Of a stretch of DNA of 28,139 nucleotides, positions 18,024 to 24,516 are shown one piece after another (position 1 is the first letter of the stretch; every line of letters starts with the position of its first letter). Where the stretch lies: the NCBI GenBank assembly GCA_023443765.1, contig JAEZTA010000019.1, positions 1 to 28,139 of the forward strand, given 5' to 3'. Both the position numbers and the translations under genes were made by a program. This DNA is from Bacteroidota bacterium. Its GTDB lineage: Bacteria; Bacteroidota; Bacteroidia; Bacteroidales; Rikenellaceae. Under the pieces are notes generated by a model. It saw nothing but the letters and a program-made list of their open reading frames with translations, did not search any database and had not been told where the DNA came from.

Positions 18024-18899
18024 ATGCAAACATTCAGATTCATGCGGGGCCTCCCGGCCCTGCTGTTGTTGGCTTTCGCCGTCACCGGCACCACCGCCTG
18101 CAACGACAACGACGACAAGAACACCGCGACGCTGACCGTCAGCACGGACAACCTCGTATTGGGCGCCAGGACCGGAGCATCCGAAACCTTTACCATCTCG
18201 ACGACCGCCGCCTGGACGGCAACGCCCGCCGGAGAAGGATTCTCGCTCGACAAGACCAGCGGCACGGGCGACGCGACCATCTGCGTAACAGCTACCGCCG
18301 CCAGCATCGGCGGCGATCAGAAGCAGCTTGGCAGCATCGTAATCGCGGCCAAGGGGGTAGACGGGACGAAAACAGTCGCCGTCAGCCAAAGCGGGGACAC
18401 CCTCGAACCCACGCCGGGCGATGTGACGATCGTCGTCGATTTCACGCAGGGTCCCTCGATCACCACGCCGGCACTGCCGAACCAAAAAGCAGAAGCGACA
18501 ACCGGCCTCAAGGAGTACGCGATCCAAGGCCGCACCTTCACCGTTTTTGCCGACACGAACGAAAAGGGTGTCTTCTACTGGATCGACAACACCGTGTTCC
18601 AACCCTCACTCCCCGAGCCGAACAAGGGGCTTTACATCAGCAAGCTCGGCGCATACGTCAAATTCCCGGTCATCGCAGGCAAAAAGCTGACCAAGGTAAG
18701 CTACCTGTCCACGAGCAGCCAGAGCAAAGACACGCAGATCGATCTGCTGGGCGCCGACGGCGAGGATATTCAATATACGTTCGATGCCGCCACCTTCACC
18801 TACGAACTGATCGACGCGATCCAGACCGCGCGGCTCGAAATCACCAACTCGAAGAACGCGCAACTCGCCAAGCTGATGCTGACCTACGCCGCTGAATAG
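18024..18899 (+). CDS. BACON-like domain lipoprotein
   Basis: A 291-residue predicted lipoprotein. Residues 1-25 are a lipoprotein signal (LPALLLLAFAVTGTTA) with the modified cysteine at 26; the next residues NDNDDK are acidic, as in surface-export signals of Bacteroidetes lipoproteins (inference). Residues about 34-128 look like a BACON domain: TLTVSTDNLVLGARTGASET, ISTTAAWTATP, DKTSGTGDATICVTAT, ending in VAVSQSG. BACON domains were named for their frequent presence in carbohydrate-active proteins. The C-terminal half (about 140-291) is beta-rich (GLYISKLGAYVKFPVIAGKK) and I do not recognise it. It is 27 bp downstream of tsaD, on the same strand, and ends in a strong terminator. Confidence 0.75.
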   Translation: MQTFRFMRGLPALLLLAFAVTGTTACNDNDDKNTATLTVSTDNLVLGARTGASETFTISTTAAWTATPAGEGFSLDKTSGTGDATICVTATAASIGGDQKQLGSIVIAAKGVDGTKTVAVSQSGDTLEPTPGDVTIVVDFTQGPSITTPALPNQKAEATTGLKEYAIQGRTFTVFADTNEKGVFYWIDNTVFQPSLPEPNKGLYISKLGAYVKFPVIAGKKLTKVSYLSTSSQSKDTQIDLLGADGEDIQYTFDAATFTYELIDAIQTARLEITNSKNAQLAKLMLTYAAE

Positions 18900-18924
18900 A
18901 GCGGGATCGCCCCGGCACAGCAAC

Positions 18925-18962
18925 ACAAACCCCTCCGGGCCGAATGGCCGGGAGGGGTTTGT
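18925..18962 (+). terminator. Bidirectional hairpin terminator
   Basis: 17-bp stem with one mismatch (ACAAACCCCTCC-G-GGCC against GGCC-G-GGAGGGGTTTGT), loop GAAT. T-rich sides on both strands are short, but the stem is very stable and the position between two converging stop codons fits. Confidence 0.75.
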
Positions 18963-18980
18963 CATTATAGGAGACGGCGG

Positions 18981-20096
18981 TTATTTCGCGCCGAAGAGTT
19001 TTTCCTTCAGCGAGAAACCTTCGTATTTCGCCGAAAAGTTGTCGTACTCGGTACGCAGCGAAGCCATCAGGTCCTTCACCGACTGGATTTTCTCGGCGCG
19101 CCAGGCATTGGAGCCGCAGAAGGCATAGCCGTTGCGGAGTTTGCCCTTGAAAGCGTTGTAGAGCGCCAGCATGATGCAATAAGGGCTGTGCGTCACGTCG
19201 CACGTCTTGATGCAGTCGAACGGACACGTTCTGGGGACCTTCAGGCCCTCCTTCACACGGTCGAGGAACGAGTTGTGGATCGCCCGGCCCGGCATGCCGA
19301 CGGGGCTCTGGATGATCTCGATGTCCCCCTCCTGCGCCTCGATGTAGCTCTGCTTGAAAGCCGGGTCGGCGTCGCATTCGTCGGTAGTGACGAAGCGCGT
19401 ACCCATCTGTACGCCGTCGGCGCCCAGTTCCATGATGCGGTAAATGTCCTCACCCGTATAGATGCCGCCGCCGGCGATCACCGGAATGTGGCAGTTGTGC
19501 TCGGCCTCGAAAGCGCGGACCTCAGCCACGATTGCGGGAACGATAGCTTCCAGCGAATAGTTCTCGTCGGTGAGTTGGTCGGCCTTGTAACCCAGGTGGC
19601 CGCCCGCCTTGGGACCCTCGACGACGATGGCGTCGGGGATGTACTTGTATTCCGAAAACCACTTCTGGCACAGCAGCTTCGCAGCGCGGGCCGACGAAAC
19701 GATCGGGGCCAGTTTGGTCTTGGCGCCCTCGGGCAGGAACGACGGCAGGTTGAGCGGAAGCCCGGCGCCCGAGAAGATGATGTCGGCCTTCTCGGCAATG
19801 GCGGTCTTCACCATATCGGCGAAGTTCGACATGGCGACCATGACGTTGACGCCGATGATGCCGTGCGTAGCTTCGCGGGCCTTGCGCAGCTCCTCTTTCA
19901 GGCCCCAGATCGAAGCGACGCGGTAGTCCTTCGAATAGTTGTTATAAATTGCCCCCAGGCCGGCCGACGAGATAACGCCGACACCGCCCTGCTCTGCCAC
20001 GGCCGAAGCCAGGCCCGCGAGGGACACTCCTACGCCCATGCCACCCTGTACAATGGGCATCGAAGCGCATAAATTTCCGATTTTCAGTGATTTCAT
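18981..20096 (-). CDS. Nitronate monooxygenase / FabK-like FMN enzyme
   Basis: A 371-residue TIM-barrel flavoenzyme of the 2-nitropropane dioxygenase family. The ATG at 20096 is chosen; an in-frame ATG at 20177 would add 27 residues of intergenic DNA that contain the likely -7 box. MPIVQGGMGVGVS binds FMN near the N-terminus, GAGLPLNLPSF follows, VVEGPKAGGHLGYK holds the catalytic-region histidine, and PVIAGGGIYTGEDI plus GADGVQMGTRFV form the phosphate site. The C-terminus has CPFDCIKTCD, a cysteine cluster typical of a Bacteroidetes/Clostridia subgroup. It may oxidise nitronates or be an enoyl-ACP reductase of the FabK kind; sequence alone does not decide. It stands alone with a terminator at its end. 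Confidence 0.88.
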   Translation of the reverse strand: MKSLKIGNLCASMPIVQGGMGVGVSLAGLASAVAEQGGVGVISSAGLGAIYNNYSKDYRVASIWGLKEELRKAREATHGIIGVNVMVAMSNFADMVKTAIAEKADIIFSGAGLPLNLPSFLPEGAKTKLAPIVSSARAAKLLCQKWFSEYKYIPDAIVVEGPKAGGHLGYKADQLTDENYSLEAIVPAIVAEVRAFEAEHNCHIPVIAGGGIYTGEDIYRIMELGADGVQMGTRFVTTDECDADPAFKQSYIEAQEGDIEIIQSPVGMPGRAIHNSFLDRVKEGLKVPRTCPFDCIKTCDVTHSPYCIMLALYNAFKGKLRNGYAFCGSNAWRAEKIQSVKDLMASLRTEYDNFSAKYEGFSLKEKLFGAK

Positions 20097-20134
20097 TTTG
20101 CTTGCATTATGGTGGAAGTAACGAACTTCCGCGC

Positions 20135-20142
20135 CAAAGATA
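20135..20142 (-). promoter_or_regulatory. -7 box ahead of the nitronate monooxygenase-like gene
   Basis: TATCTTTG on the minus strand, 38 nt before the ATG at 20096. No TTTG at the expected -33 distance. Confidence 0.45.
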
Positions 20143-20221
20143 GGTAATATCCGACGAAAAGATGCGTAAAACCGCACAATTTAACGAAAACGTTACATTG
20201 TCCCCGACCGGAGGTTGGGCC

Positions 20222-20270
20222 AAAAAACACACATGGCGTATCCGAAGCCCCGGCGGGGCCCGGGATGCGC
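20222..20270 (-). terminator. Possible terminator after the terminase gene
   Basis: Nested inverted repeat GCGTATCC...GCCCC-GGC-GGGGC...GGATGCGC (20236-20270), followed on the minus strand, after 8 nt, by six T (20222-20227). It lies about 20 bp after the terminase stop. The gap between stem and T run lowers confidence. Confidence 0.4.
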
Positions 20271-20290
20271 TGGCCCTCAGGCCGTGCCGG

Positions 20291-21697
20291 TCACAGAAAC
20301 CGTACGCCCCGAACCCGTTTGCGGTCGCGGCCCGCGGCTTCGCGCTCGACGATGCCCGTCACGACATCCGCCGCGTCGTGCCAGCGGTTGGCGCGGAACT
20401 TCCGGCGGTAGGTCGTCAGGTGGGCATAGAGTTCGGGCCAGCGGAGGTTCCACCCGCGGGGAAAGCGTACGAGGTGGAGCGCCGTGGCCGAATTGGAGAG
20501 GATGCGCGCCTCCTTGTTACCGCTCTGGTGGAACCACTCGATGCGCACGCCCGGCGCAAGGGCCTGCACGGCGCGGGCAAAACCGCGGCCGCCGTTGTTG
20601 CTCTCGATCGCCGCCTGCCGCGTGTCCGAACGCACGAGCATCTCGCCCACGAGGGGTTCGGTCGCCTCCATCGGTTCGCGCGAGTAGACCGCATCGGTGA
20701 CGTAAATCACCCCGTCGGCATCGACCGCATAGGACAGCGAGCAGAGGTAGTCGTCGCCCGTGTCGGCCGTATCGGTGTAGTTGGCCCGGCGGACGATCTC
20801 GTGGGGCAGGTCGTCGTACTCGGTGAAATTCAGCCCGTAAAGCAGGCCCTCGCGGGCCGAGGGATGCCCCTGGTACATCGCCTCGAATTGCAGCGGATCG
20901 AGCCGCCGTTTGGCGGCCAGCAGCGCAGCGCCGTGCTGTTGCTCCCAAAGGGCCTCGCCCGGCGAACGGGGGTCGATCTCCGAAGGCGGCGAGGTTTTGA
21001 GGGCTTCGAAATTGAGGTGCAGCCACCGGTCCGAGGGGAGCGCATCGAGCTGCGACCATGCGCGCAGCTCCTCGACCGGTTCGCGCGTCGTAAGCGTCCC
21101 GATCAGGTCCTCCTCGTGCCAGCGGGTGAAGACGATCAGTTCGCGCGAAGCGTTGTGCATGCGGGTCCTCACTACCGAGGTGTACCACTCCCAGCAGTTG
21201 GCACGAATGAGCGGCGAATTGGCTTCAAGCGCATCTTTATATAAATCGTCCAAAATAAAGCAATCCACACGGTTACCCGTCAGCGAACCTTCGCGGCCGA
21301 CGGACAACAGCCCGCCCCGGCGGCCGATGATCTCGACCTCGTCGGCCGTACGGATGTAACTGGGCGGCTTGGCGCCCTTCTTGATCGTCGTCTCCGGGAA
21401 ACATGCGGCATACTCCTGCGATTCGAGGATGCGCTGCACGCGGCGGTTGAACTTCGAGGCCAGCGCCCCGGAATAGGAAGCAATGGCCACCCGCAGGTCG
21501 GGGTCGAGGCCCAGTACATAGGCCGGGAGCAGGGTCGTCGCCCCGACGCTCTTGCCGTGCTGGGGCGGCATGGTGACGATCAGCCGTCGGATGCGCCCCG
21601 CGGCAAAGGCTTCCAGCACCCGGTAATAGGCCCGGTGGAAGGCTTGCAGTTCGAGGAACGGATAGACTCCGAGGGCGAAGTCGGAAAAAGGAGTCAT
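20291..21697 (-). CDS. Phage terminase large subunit
   Basis: A 468-residue protein, full length for the family. The ATG at 21697 is used; a TTG one codon earlier is less likely. Terminases cut phage DNA and drive it into empty heads. The N-terminal ATPase has a Walker A-like VTMPPQHGKSVGATT (Lys49) and a Walker B FILDDLYKDA (Asp150-Asp151); RVAIASYSGALASKFNRRVQ and IVFTRWHEEDLIG are typical conserved blocks. The C-terminal RNase-H-like nuclease keeps its acidic residues in SYAVDADGVIYVTD, AAIESNNGG and RWHDAADVVTG. All motifs are intact, yet no small terminase, portal, capsid or tail gene is nearby. It may be a relic of a prophage or a co-opted gene. A 24-codon ORF overlaps its start. Confidence 0.92.
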   Translation of the reverse strand: MTPFSDFALGVYPFLELQAFHRAYYRVLEAFAAGRIRRLIVTMPPQHGKSVGATTLLPAYVLGLDPDLRVAIASYSGALASKFNRRVQRILESQEYAACFPETTIKKGAKPPSYIRTADEVEIIGRRGGLLSVGREGSLTGNRVDCFILDDLYKDALEANSPLIRANCWEWYTSVVRTRMHNASRELIVFTRWHEEDLIGTLTTREPVEELRAWSQLDALPSDRWLHLNFEALKTSPPSEIDPRSPGEALWEQQHGAALLAAKRRLDPLQFEAMYQGHPSAREGLLYGLNFTEYDDLPHEIVRRANYTDTADTGDDYLCSLSYAVDADGVIYVTDAVYSREPMEATEPLVGEMLVRSDTRQAAIESNNGGRGFARAVQALAPGVRIEWFHQSGNKEARILSNSATALHLVRFPRGWNLRWPELYAHLTTYRRKFRANRWHDAADVVTGIVEREAAGRDRKRVRGVRFL

Positions 21698-21771
21698 CAA
21701 AAAGTTGAAAATTGAGAGTTGAAAAATGAAAGTGAAAAGTTTTCCGGTTCGTCGGGAATCAGGCCCCGCAT
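21697..21771 (-). CDS. Possible 24-residue leader peptide overlapping the terminase start
   Basis: An ORF of 24 codons opens with ATG at 21771 (MRGLIPDEPENF, then a serine/phenylalanine-rich tail). Its TGA overlaps the terminase ATG by one base (TGATG), the arrangement used for translational coupling. The tail is made from simple TTTTCAA-type repeats, so it may not be a real protein. No homologue is known to me. Confidence 0.25.
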   Translation of the reverse strand: MRGLIPDEPENFSLSFFNSQFSTF

Positions 21772-21908
21772 AAAACGTTCAACTTCCCACTTTCAGCTTT
21801 TAATTAATTAAAACCCATGCGCGGCGCCGCGGCGGGCAGGTTTTTTGTCGGGGTGCGCTCCGGCGGCAGCGCCGTGCCGGGAAAGGAGGGCCGGAGCGCG
21901 GGCGGCGT
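21701..21908 (-). other. Gap between terminase and 95-residue gene: simple repeats, palindrome, GC-rich hairpin
   Basis: About 208 bp. 21701-21745 repeats GTTGAAAA/GAGAGTTGAAAAATGAAAG units. TGAAAGTGAAAAGTT (21727-21741) and its near inverse at 21781-21795 (13 of 15) can form a stem. TTTTAATTAATTAAAA (21798-21813) is a perfect 16-bp palindrome. GCGCTCCGGC (21855-21864) pairs perfectly with GCCGGAGCGC (21890-21899); no T run follows, so it is not a clear terminator. I see no gene except the short leader ORF. Confidence 0.6.
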
Positions 21909-22196
21909 TCAGAGATACGTCCGCAGGCAGGCAAACGAGAAGTCGTTGAGCACCTCGCCGCCGTCGCCGGTAGTGTGGAACTCCCACCAGACGGGAACCA
22001 GGTCCGCAATCGCATCCCGGTCGCCTTCGGGGAGCCGCTCGCGCTGCCGGTAGACGATCAGCGAGGCCGTGAGCCGGCACTCCGTGTCGCCGAAGGGGAA
22101 CGTGAGCGAGCCCGAAAAGTAACTTCCGCCGCCGATGGCCTCCGCAAGACGCGCAGCCACTTCAAGGTAAAGTTCCGATGAAACCGAATACATCAT
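21909..22196 (-). CDS. Conserved-looking 95-residue protein of unknown function
   Basis: A 95-residue acidic soluble protein, two tandem ATG codons at its start. It has no signal peptide or membrane segment. The N-terminus SVSSELYLEVAARLAEAIGG is helical, followed by strands (YFSGSLTFPFG, CRLTASLIVYRQRE) and an aromatic end (VPVWWEFHTTGDGGEVLND, FACLRTYL). I do not recognise the family. It is the first gene after the shared regulatory region with the S24 repressor and is followed by the terminase, so it probably belongs to the same phage-derived cassette. The alternating helix-strand make-up and codon use look like a real gene. Confidence 0.65.
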   Translation of the reverse strand: MMYSVSSELYLEVAARLAEAIGGGSYFSGSLTFPFGDTECRLTASLIVYRQRERLPEGDRDAIADLVPVWWEFHTTGDGGEVLNDFSFACLRTYL

Positions 22197-22225
22197 TGAT
22201 AATTAATCGTTTTTTTGCAAAAGAA

Positions 22226-22256
22226 TTTGCAGAAGAGAATAAATTGTTTAACTTTG
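22226..22256 (+). promoter_or_regulatory. Bacteroidetes promoter of the S24 repressor gene
   Basis: TTTG (22226-22229), 19 nt, TAACTTTG (22249-22256): an exact match to the consensus. Predicted start near 22263, giving a leader of about 75 nt that holds the repeated TTCAAA elements. Confidence 0.75.
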
Positions 22257-22261
22257 CAGGA

Positions 22262-22269
22262 CAAAGATA
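22262..22269 (-). promoter_or_regulatory. -7 box of the leftward cassette transcript
   Basis: TATCTTTG on the minus strand, 66 nt before the 95-residue gene. It faces the rightward -7 box, with only 5 nt between them, so polymerases would compete. No -33 TTTG is seen at normal distance, as expected for an activated or weak promoter. Confidence 0.4.
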
Positions 22270-22306
22270 AGTTCAAATTTTGAATTTACTGCAATAAAGT
22301 TCAAAT
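22269..22306. promoter_or_regulatory. Candidate operators of the S24 repressor
   Basis: AAGTTCAAAT occurs twice in direct orientation (22269-22278 and 22297-22306, 28 bp apart). The first copy is part of the 13-bp palindrome TTCAAA-T-TTTGAA (22272-22284). They lie just after the rightward start point and within the -33/-7 spacer region of the leftward promoter, where a bound repressor would block both. Confidence 0.5.
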
Positions 22307-22337
22307 ATTTTATATAGAAAATTCCGATAACAAAGCG

Positions 22338-23009
22338 ATGAACGAACGGGTAAAACTGATACGCAAACAGCTCGGCATGACGCAAGAGCAATTGGCACAA
22401 CGGCTTGGGATCGGCAAAGCGGCACTGTCGATGATCGAAACCGGCAAGGCGGGGCTCTCGGCCCGCAACCGCAATATACTGGTTCAGGAATTGAACGTCA
22501 ATCCCGACTGGCTCGAAGCCGGAAAGGGCAACATGTTCAACGCCGAACCCGACCTGACGGCCTATATGCACCGCACGGACAATTCGCTGCCGCTGCAAAG
22601 CGTGCCCCTCTACTCGATCGAGGGCACGGCAGGGCTGGTGCCGCTGTTCGCCGACCAGGCGCAGACCAAACCCGTCAATTTCATCCATATCCCCAACCTC
22701 CCGAAATGCGACGGAGCGATTTACATCGTTGGTGACTCGATGTATCCGCTGCTCAAGAGCGGCGACATCGTGCTGTACAAGCAGCTGCGCGACATCGACG
22801 ACATCTTCTGGGGCGACATGTACCTGCTGTCGATCGACATTGACGGCGAGGAATACGTGACGGTGAAATACATCCAGAAATCCGACCGCGAAGGCTACGT
22901 AAAGCTCGTGAGCCAGAACCAGCACCACGCCGACAAGGACGTGGAAATCAGCCGTATCCGCGCCATCGCGCTCGTGAAGGCGAGTATCCGGATGAATTCC
23001 ATCAGGTAA
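22338..23009 (+). CDS. HTH XRE / peptidase S24 repressor (CI/LexA-like)
   Basis: A 223-residue repressor. Residues about 3-60 are an XRE helix-turn-helix (RVKLIRKQLGMTQEQLAQRL, IGKAALSMIETGKAGLSARN). Residues about 85-215 are the S24 domain: the nucleophile Ser134 in IVGDSMYPLLKSGDIVLYK and the general base Lys177 in EEYVTVKYIQ, spaced 43 residues apart as in lambda CI. EGTAGLVPLF contains Ala98-Gly99, 36 residues before the serine, a good position for RecA-stimulated self-cleavage (inference). It is divergent from the terminase cassette and carries candidate operators in its leader, so autoregulation and control of the cassette are likely. A terminator follows. Confidence 0.92.
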   Translation: MNERVKLIRKQLGMTQEQLAQRLGIGKAALSMIETGKAGLSARNRNILVQELNVNPDWLEAGKGNMFNAEPDLTAYMHRTDNSLPLQSVPLYSIEGTAGLVPLFADQAQTKPVNFIHIPNLPKCDGAIYIVGDSMYPLLKSGDIVLYKQLRDIDDIFWGDMYLLSIDIDGEEYVTVKYIQKSDREGYVKLVSQNQHHADKDVEISRIRAIALVKASIRMNSIR

Positions 23010-23054
23010 GGTACGAGCAGAATCGGGGCCGAATGCCAAAGGCACACAACAGAG

Positions 23055-23098
23055 AAGTGCCACACACCGGATTTATACGGAATGTGCGGCACTTTTTT
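23055..23098 (+). terminator. Intrinsic terminator of the S24 repressor gene
   Basis: AAGTGCC-A-CACA (23055-23066) pairs with TGTG-C-GGCACTT (23083-23094) with one mismatch, an inner CCG/CGG pair, and a run of six T (23093-23098). An outer arm, GGCAC..AAC with GTTGTGCC, can lengthen it. Confidence 0.8.
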
Positions 23099-23253
23099 GT
23101 TGTGCCAGACTTGTATGGCGGCTCCGGTTTTGCCGCCGCCCGCAGGGAAAAGGCGAAGCGGCACGCAATGAAGTGAAGTGAAGCGAGCCAACTCAATCCA
23201 TGCGGCGCGAAACGGAGGTGAAGCAAAGCGAGGCAAATAAAACAGAAAATGCA
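23090..23253. repeat. 164-bp direct repeat, copy 1
   Basis: First of two adjacent units at a period of 164 bp. The part from 23128 to about 23243 is nearly identical to copy 2 (starts TTTTGCCGCCGCCCGCAGGG; contains AAGCGAGCCAACTCAATCCA); the first 38 bp are more diverged but still alignable without gaps. It begins inside the terminator of the S24 gene. No convincing gene on either strand. Confidence 0.8.
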
Positions 23254-23412
23254 CGCTTTTCGGTTGTTCTGCACAAATGCGGCGTCCCCTCTTTTGCCGC
23301 CGCCCGCAGGGAAAAGGCGAAGCGGCACGCAATGAAATGGAGTGAAGCGAGCCAACTCAATCCATGCGGCACGAAACGTGAATGAAGCAAAGCAAGCCAA
23401 TTAAAAACAAAA
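23254..23412. repeat. 164-bp direct repeat, copy 2
   Basis: Second unit; the shared core starts at 23292. Differences from copy 1 are scattered substitutions (for example ATGAAATGGAGTG for ATGAAGTGAAGTG). After it the sequence becomes AT-rich and leads into the kduI promoter. A trace of a third unit may start at 23413. Confidence 0.8.
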
Positions 23413-23472
23413 CGCCACCACTTTTGCCCCCGTAATTCGCTGTCAAACAACGCAACACAAATAAAATCCGAT

Positions 23473-23508
23473 TTTGGGTAACCAATTCCGGATTTTTTAG
23501 TATCTTTG
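23473..23508 (+). promoter_or_regulatory. Promoter of kduI
   Basis: TATCTTTG (23501-23508) is an exact -7 box. TTTG at 23473-23476 is 24 nt upstream, wider than usual, so the -33 element is uncertain. Predicted start near 23515, leader about 77 nt. Confidence 0.55.
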
Positions 23509-23515
23509 CAAAGAT

Positions 23516-23535
23516 GAAATTGGTTTGCCAATTTC
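23516..23535. promoter_or_regulatory. Operator-like inverted repeat at the kduI start point
   Basis: GAAATTGG - TTTG - CCAATTTC, a perfect 8-bp inverted repeat beginning 7 nt after the -7 box, that is, at about +1. It could be bound by a uronate-responsive repressor or form a 5' hairpin in the RNA. CCAATT also appears at 23482-23487. Confidence 0.5.
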
Positions 23536-23591
23536 GGCACCGGTAATCATCCGGGATTTCAGCATACAACAATATAATATAACGACCAATT

Positions 23592-24434
23592 ATGAAAACC
23601 AATTACGAAATCCGCTATGCGGCGCATCCTGAGGATGCGAAAAGCTACGACACGGCGCGCCTGCGTCGCGACTTCCTGATCGAAAAGGTATTCGCTGCCG
23701 ATGAAGTGAACATGGTCTACTCGATGTACGACCGCATGGTCGTCGGAGGCGCCATGCCGGTTGCCGAAACGCTCCGCCTGGAAGCCATCGACCCGCTGAA
23801 GGCTCCCTTCTTCCTGACCCGCCGCGAAATGGGCATCTACAACGTCGGAGGTCCCGGTGTGGTAAAGGCCGGCGACGCCGAGTTCGAACTCGACTACAAG
23901 GAGGCTCTCTACCTCGGGTCGGGCGACCGCGAGGTGACCTTCGCGAGCAAGGACGCCAAAAATCCTGCGAAATTCTACTTCAACTCACTGACGGCGCACC
24001 GCAACTACCCCGACAAGAAGGTCACGAAGGCCGATGCCGTGGTGGCGCACATGGGTTCGCTCGAAGGGTCGAACGACCGCAACATCAACAAGATGCTCGT
24101 AAACCAGGTGCTGCCGACCTGCCAGTTGCAGATGGGCATGACCGAGTTGCTGCCCGGAAGCGTGTGGAACACGATGCCCGCGCACGTGCACTCGCGCCGC
24201 ATGGAGGCTTACTTCTATTTCGAAGTGCCCGAAGACCAGGCCGTATGCCACTTCATGGGTGAAGTCGACGAGACGCGCCACATCTGGATGAAGGGCGATC
24301 AGGCCGTGTTGTCGCCCGAGTGGTCGATCCACAGCGCAGCCGCCACGCACAACTACACCTTCATCTGGGGTATGGGCGGCGAGAACCTCGACTACGGCGA
24401 CCAGGATTTTTCGAAAATCACAGACCTGAAATAG
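23592..24434 (+). CDS. kduI: 5-dehydro-4-deoxy-D-glucuronate isomerase
   Basis: A 280-residue cupin enzyme that isomerises 5-keto-4-deoxyuronate (released from pectin or glycosaminoglycans by lyases) to 3-deoxy-D-glycero-2,5-hexodiulosonate. The metal ligands are visible: His198 and His200 in MPAHVHSRRMEAYFYF, Glu205 in the same block, and His247 in WSIHSAAATHNYTFIWG. EVNMVYSMYDRMVVGGAMPV is the conserved N-terminal block. It is complete. The product of KduI is the substrate of KduD, encoded 385 bp downstream. The last 8 codons overlap an inverted repeat whose other arm lies after the stop. Confidence 0.97.
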   Translation: MKTNYEIRYAAHPEDAKSYDTARLRRDFLIEKVFAADEVNMVYSMYDRMVVGGAMPVAETLRLEAIDPLKAPFFLTRREMGIYNVGGPGVVKAGDAEFELDYKEALYLGSGDREVTFASKDAKNPAKFYFNSLTAHRNYPDKKVTKADAVVAHMGSLEGSNDRNINKMLVNQVLPTCQLQMGMTELLPGSVWNTMPAHVHSRRMEAYFYFEVPEDQAVCHFMGEVDETRHIWMKGDQAVLSPEWSIHSAAATHNYTFIWGMGGENLDYGDQDFSKITDLK

Positions 24435-24516
24435 CCGATCCGTACCTTTTTTCAGAAAATCCTACTGTCGGAGGGCGAACTACCCACATCGCAGGCCTGT
24501 GATTTTCGAAAAACCC
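24404..24516. repeat. 25-bp inverted repeat around the kduI stop
   Basis: Arm 1 is 24404-24428 (inside kduI, ends at the stop), arm 2 is 24492-24516. They match inversely in 23 of 25 bases, separated by 63 bp. In RNA this gives a long stem with a loop; no T run follows arm 2. See findings. Confidence 0.8.

Noticed and set aside
20097..20177. Longer start for the nitronate monooxygenase-like gene
   Set aside because: The extra residues contain the -7 box and do not resemble the family's N-terminus.
20291..23009. Complete prophage
   Set aside because: Only terminase and repressor are phage-like; all other phage modules are missing and both flanks are ordinary chromosomal genes.
23090..23412. 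CRISPR array
   Set aside because: Only two long units of 164 bp with imperfect identity; no short regular repeats or spacers, no cas genes.
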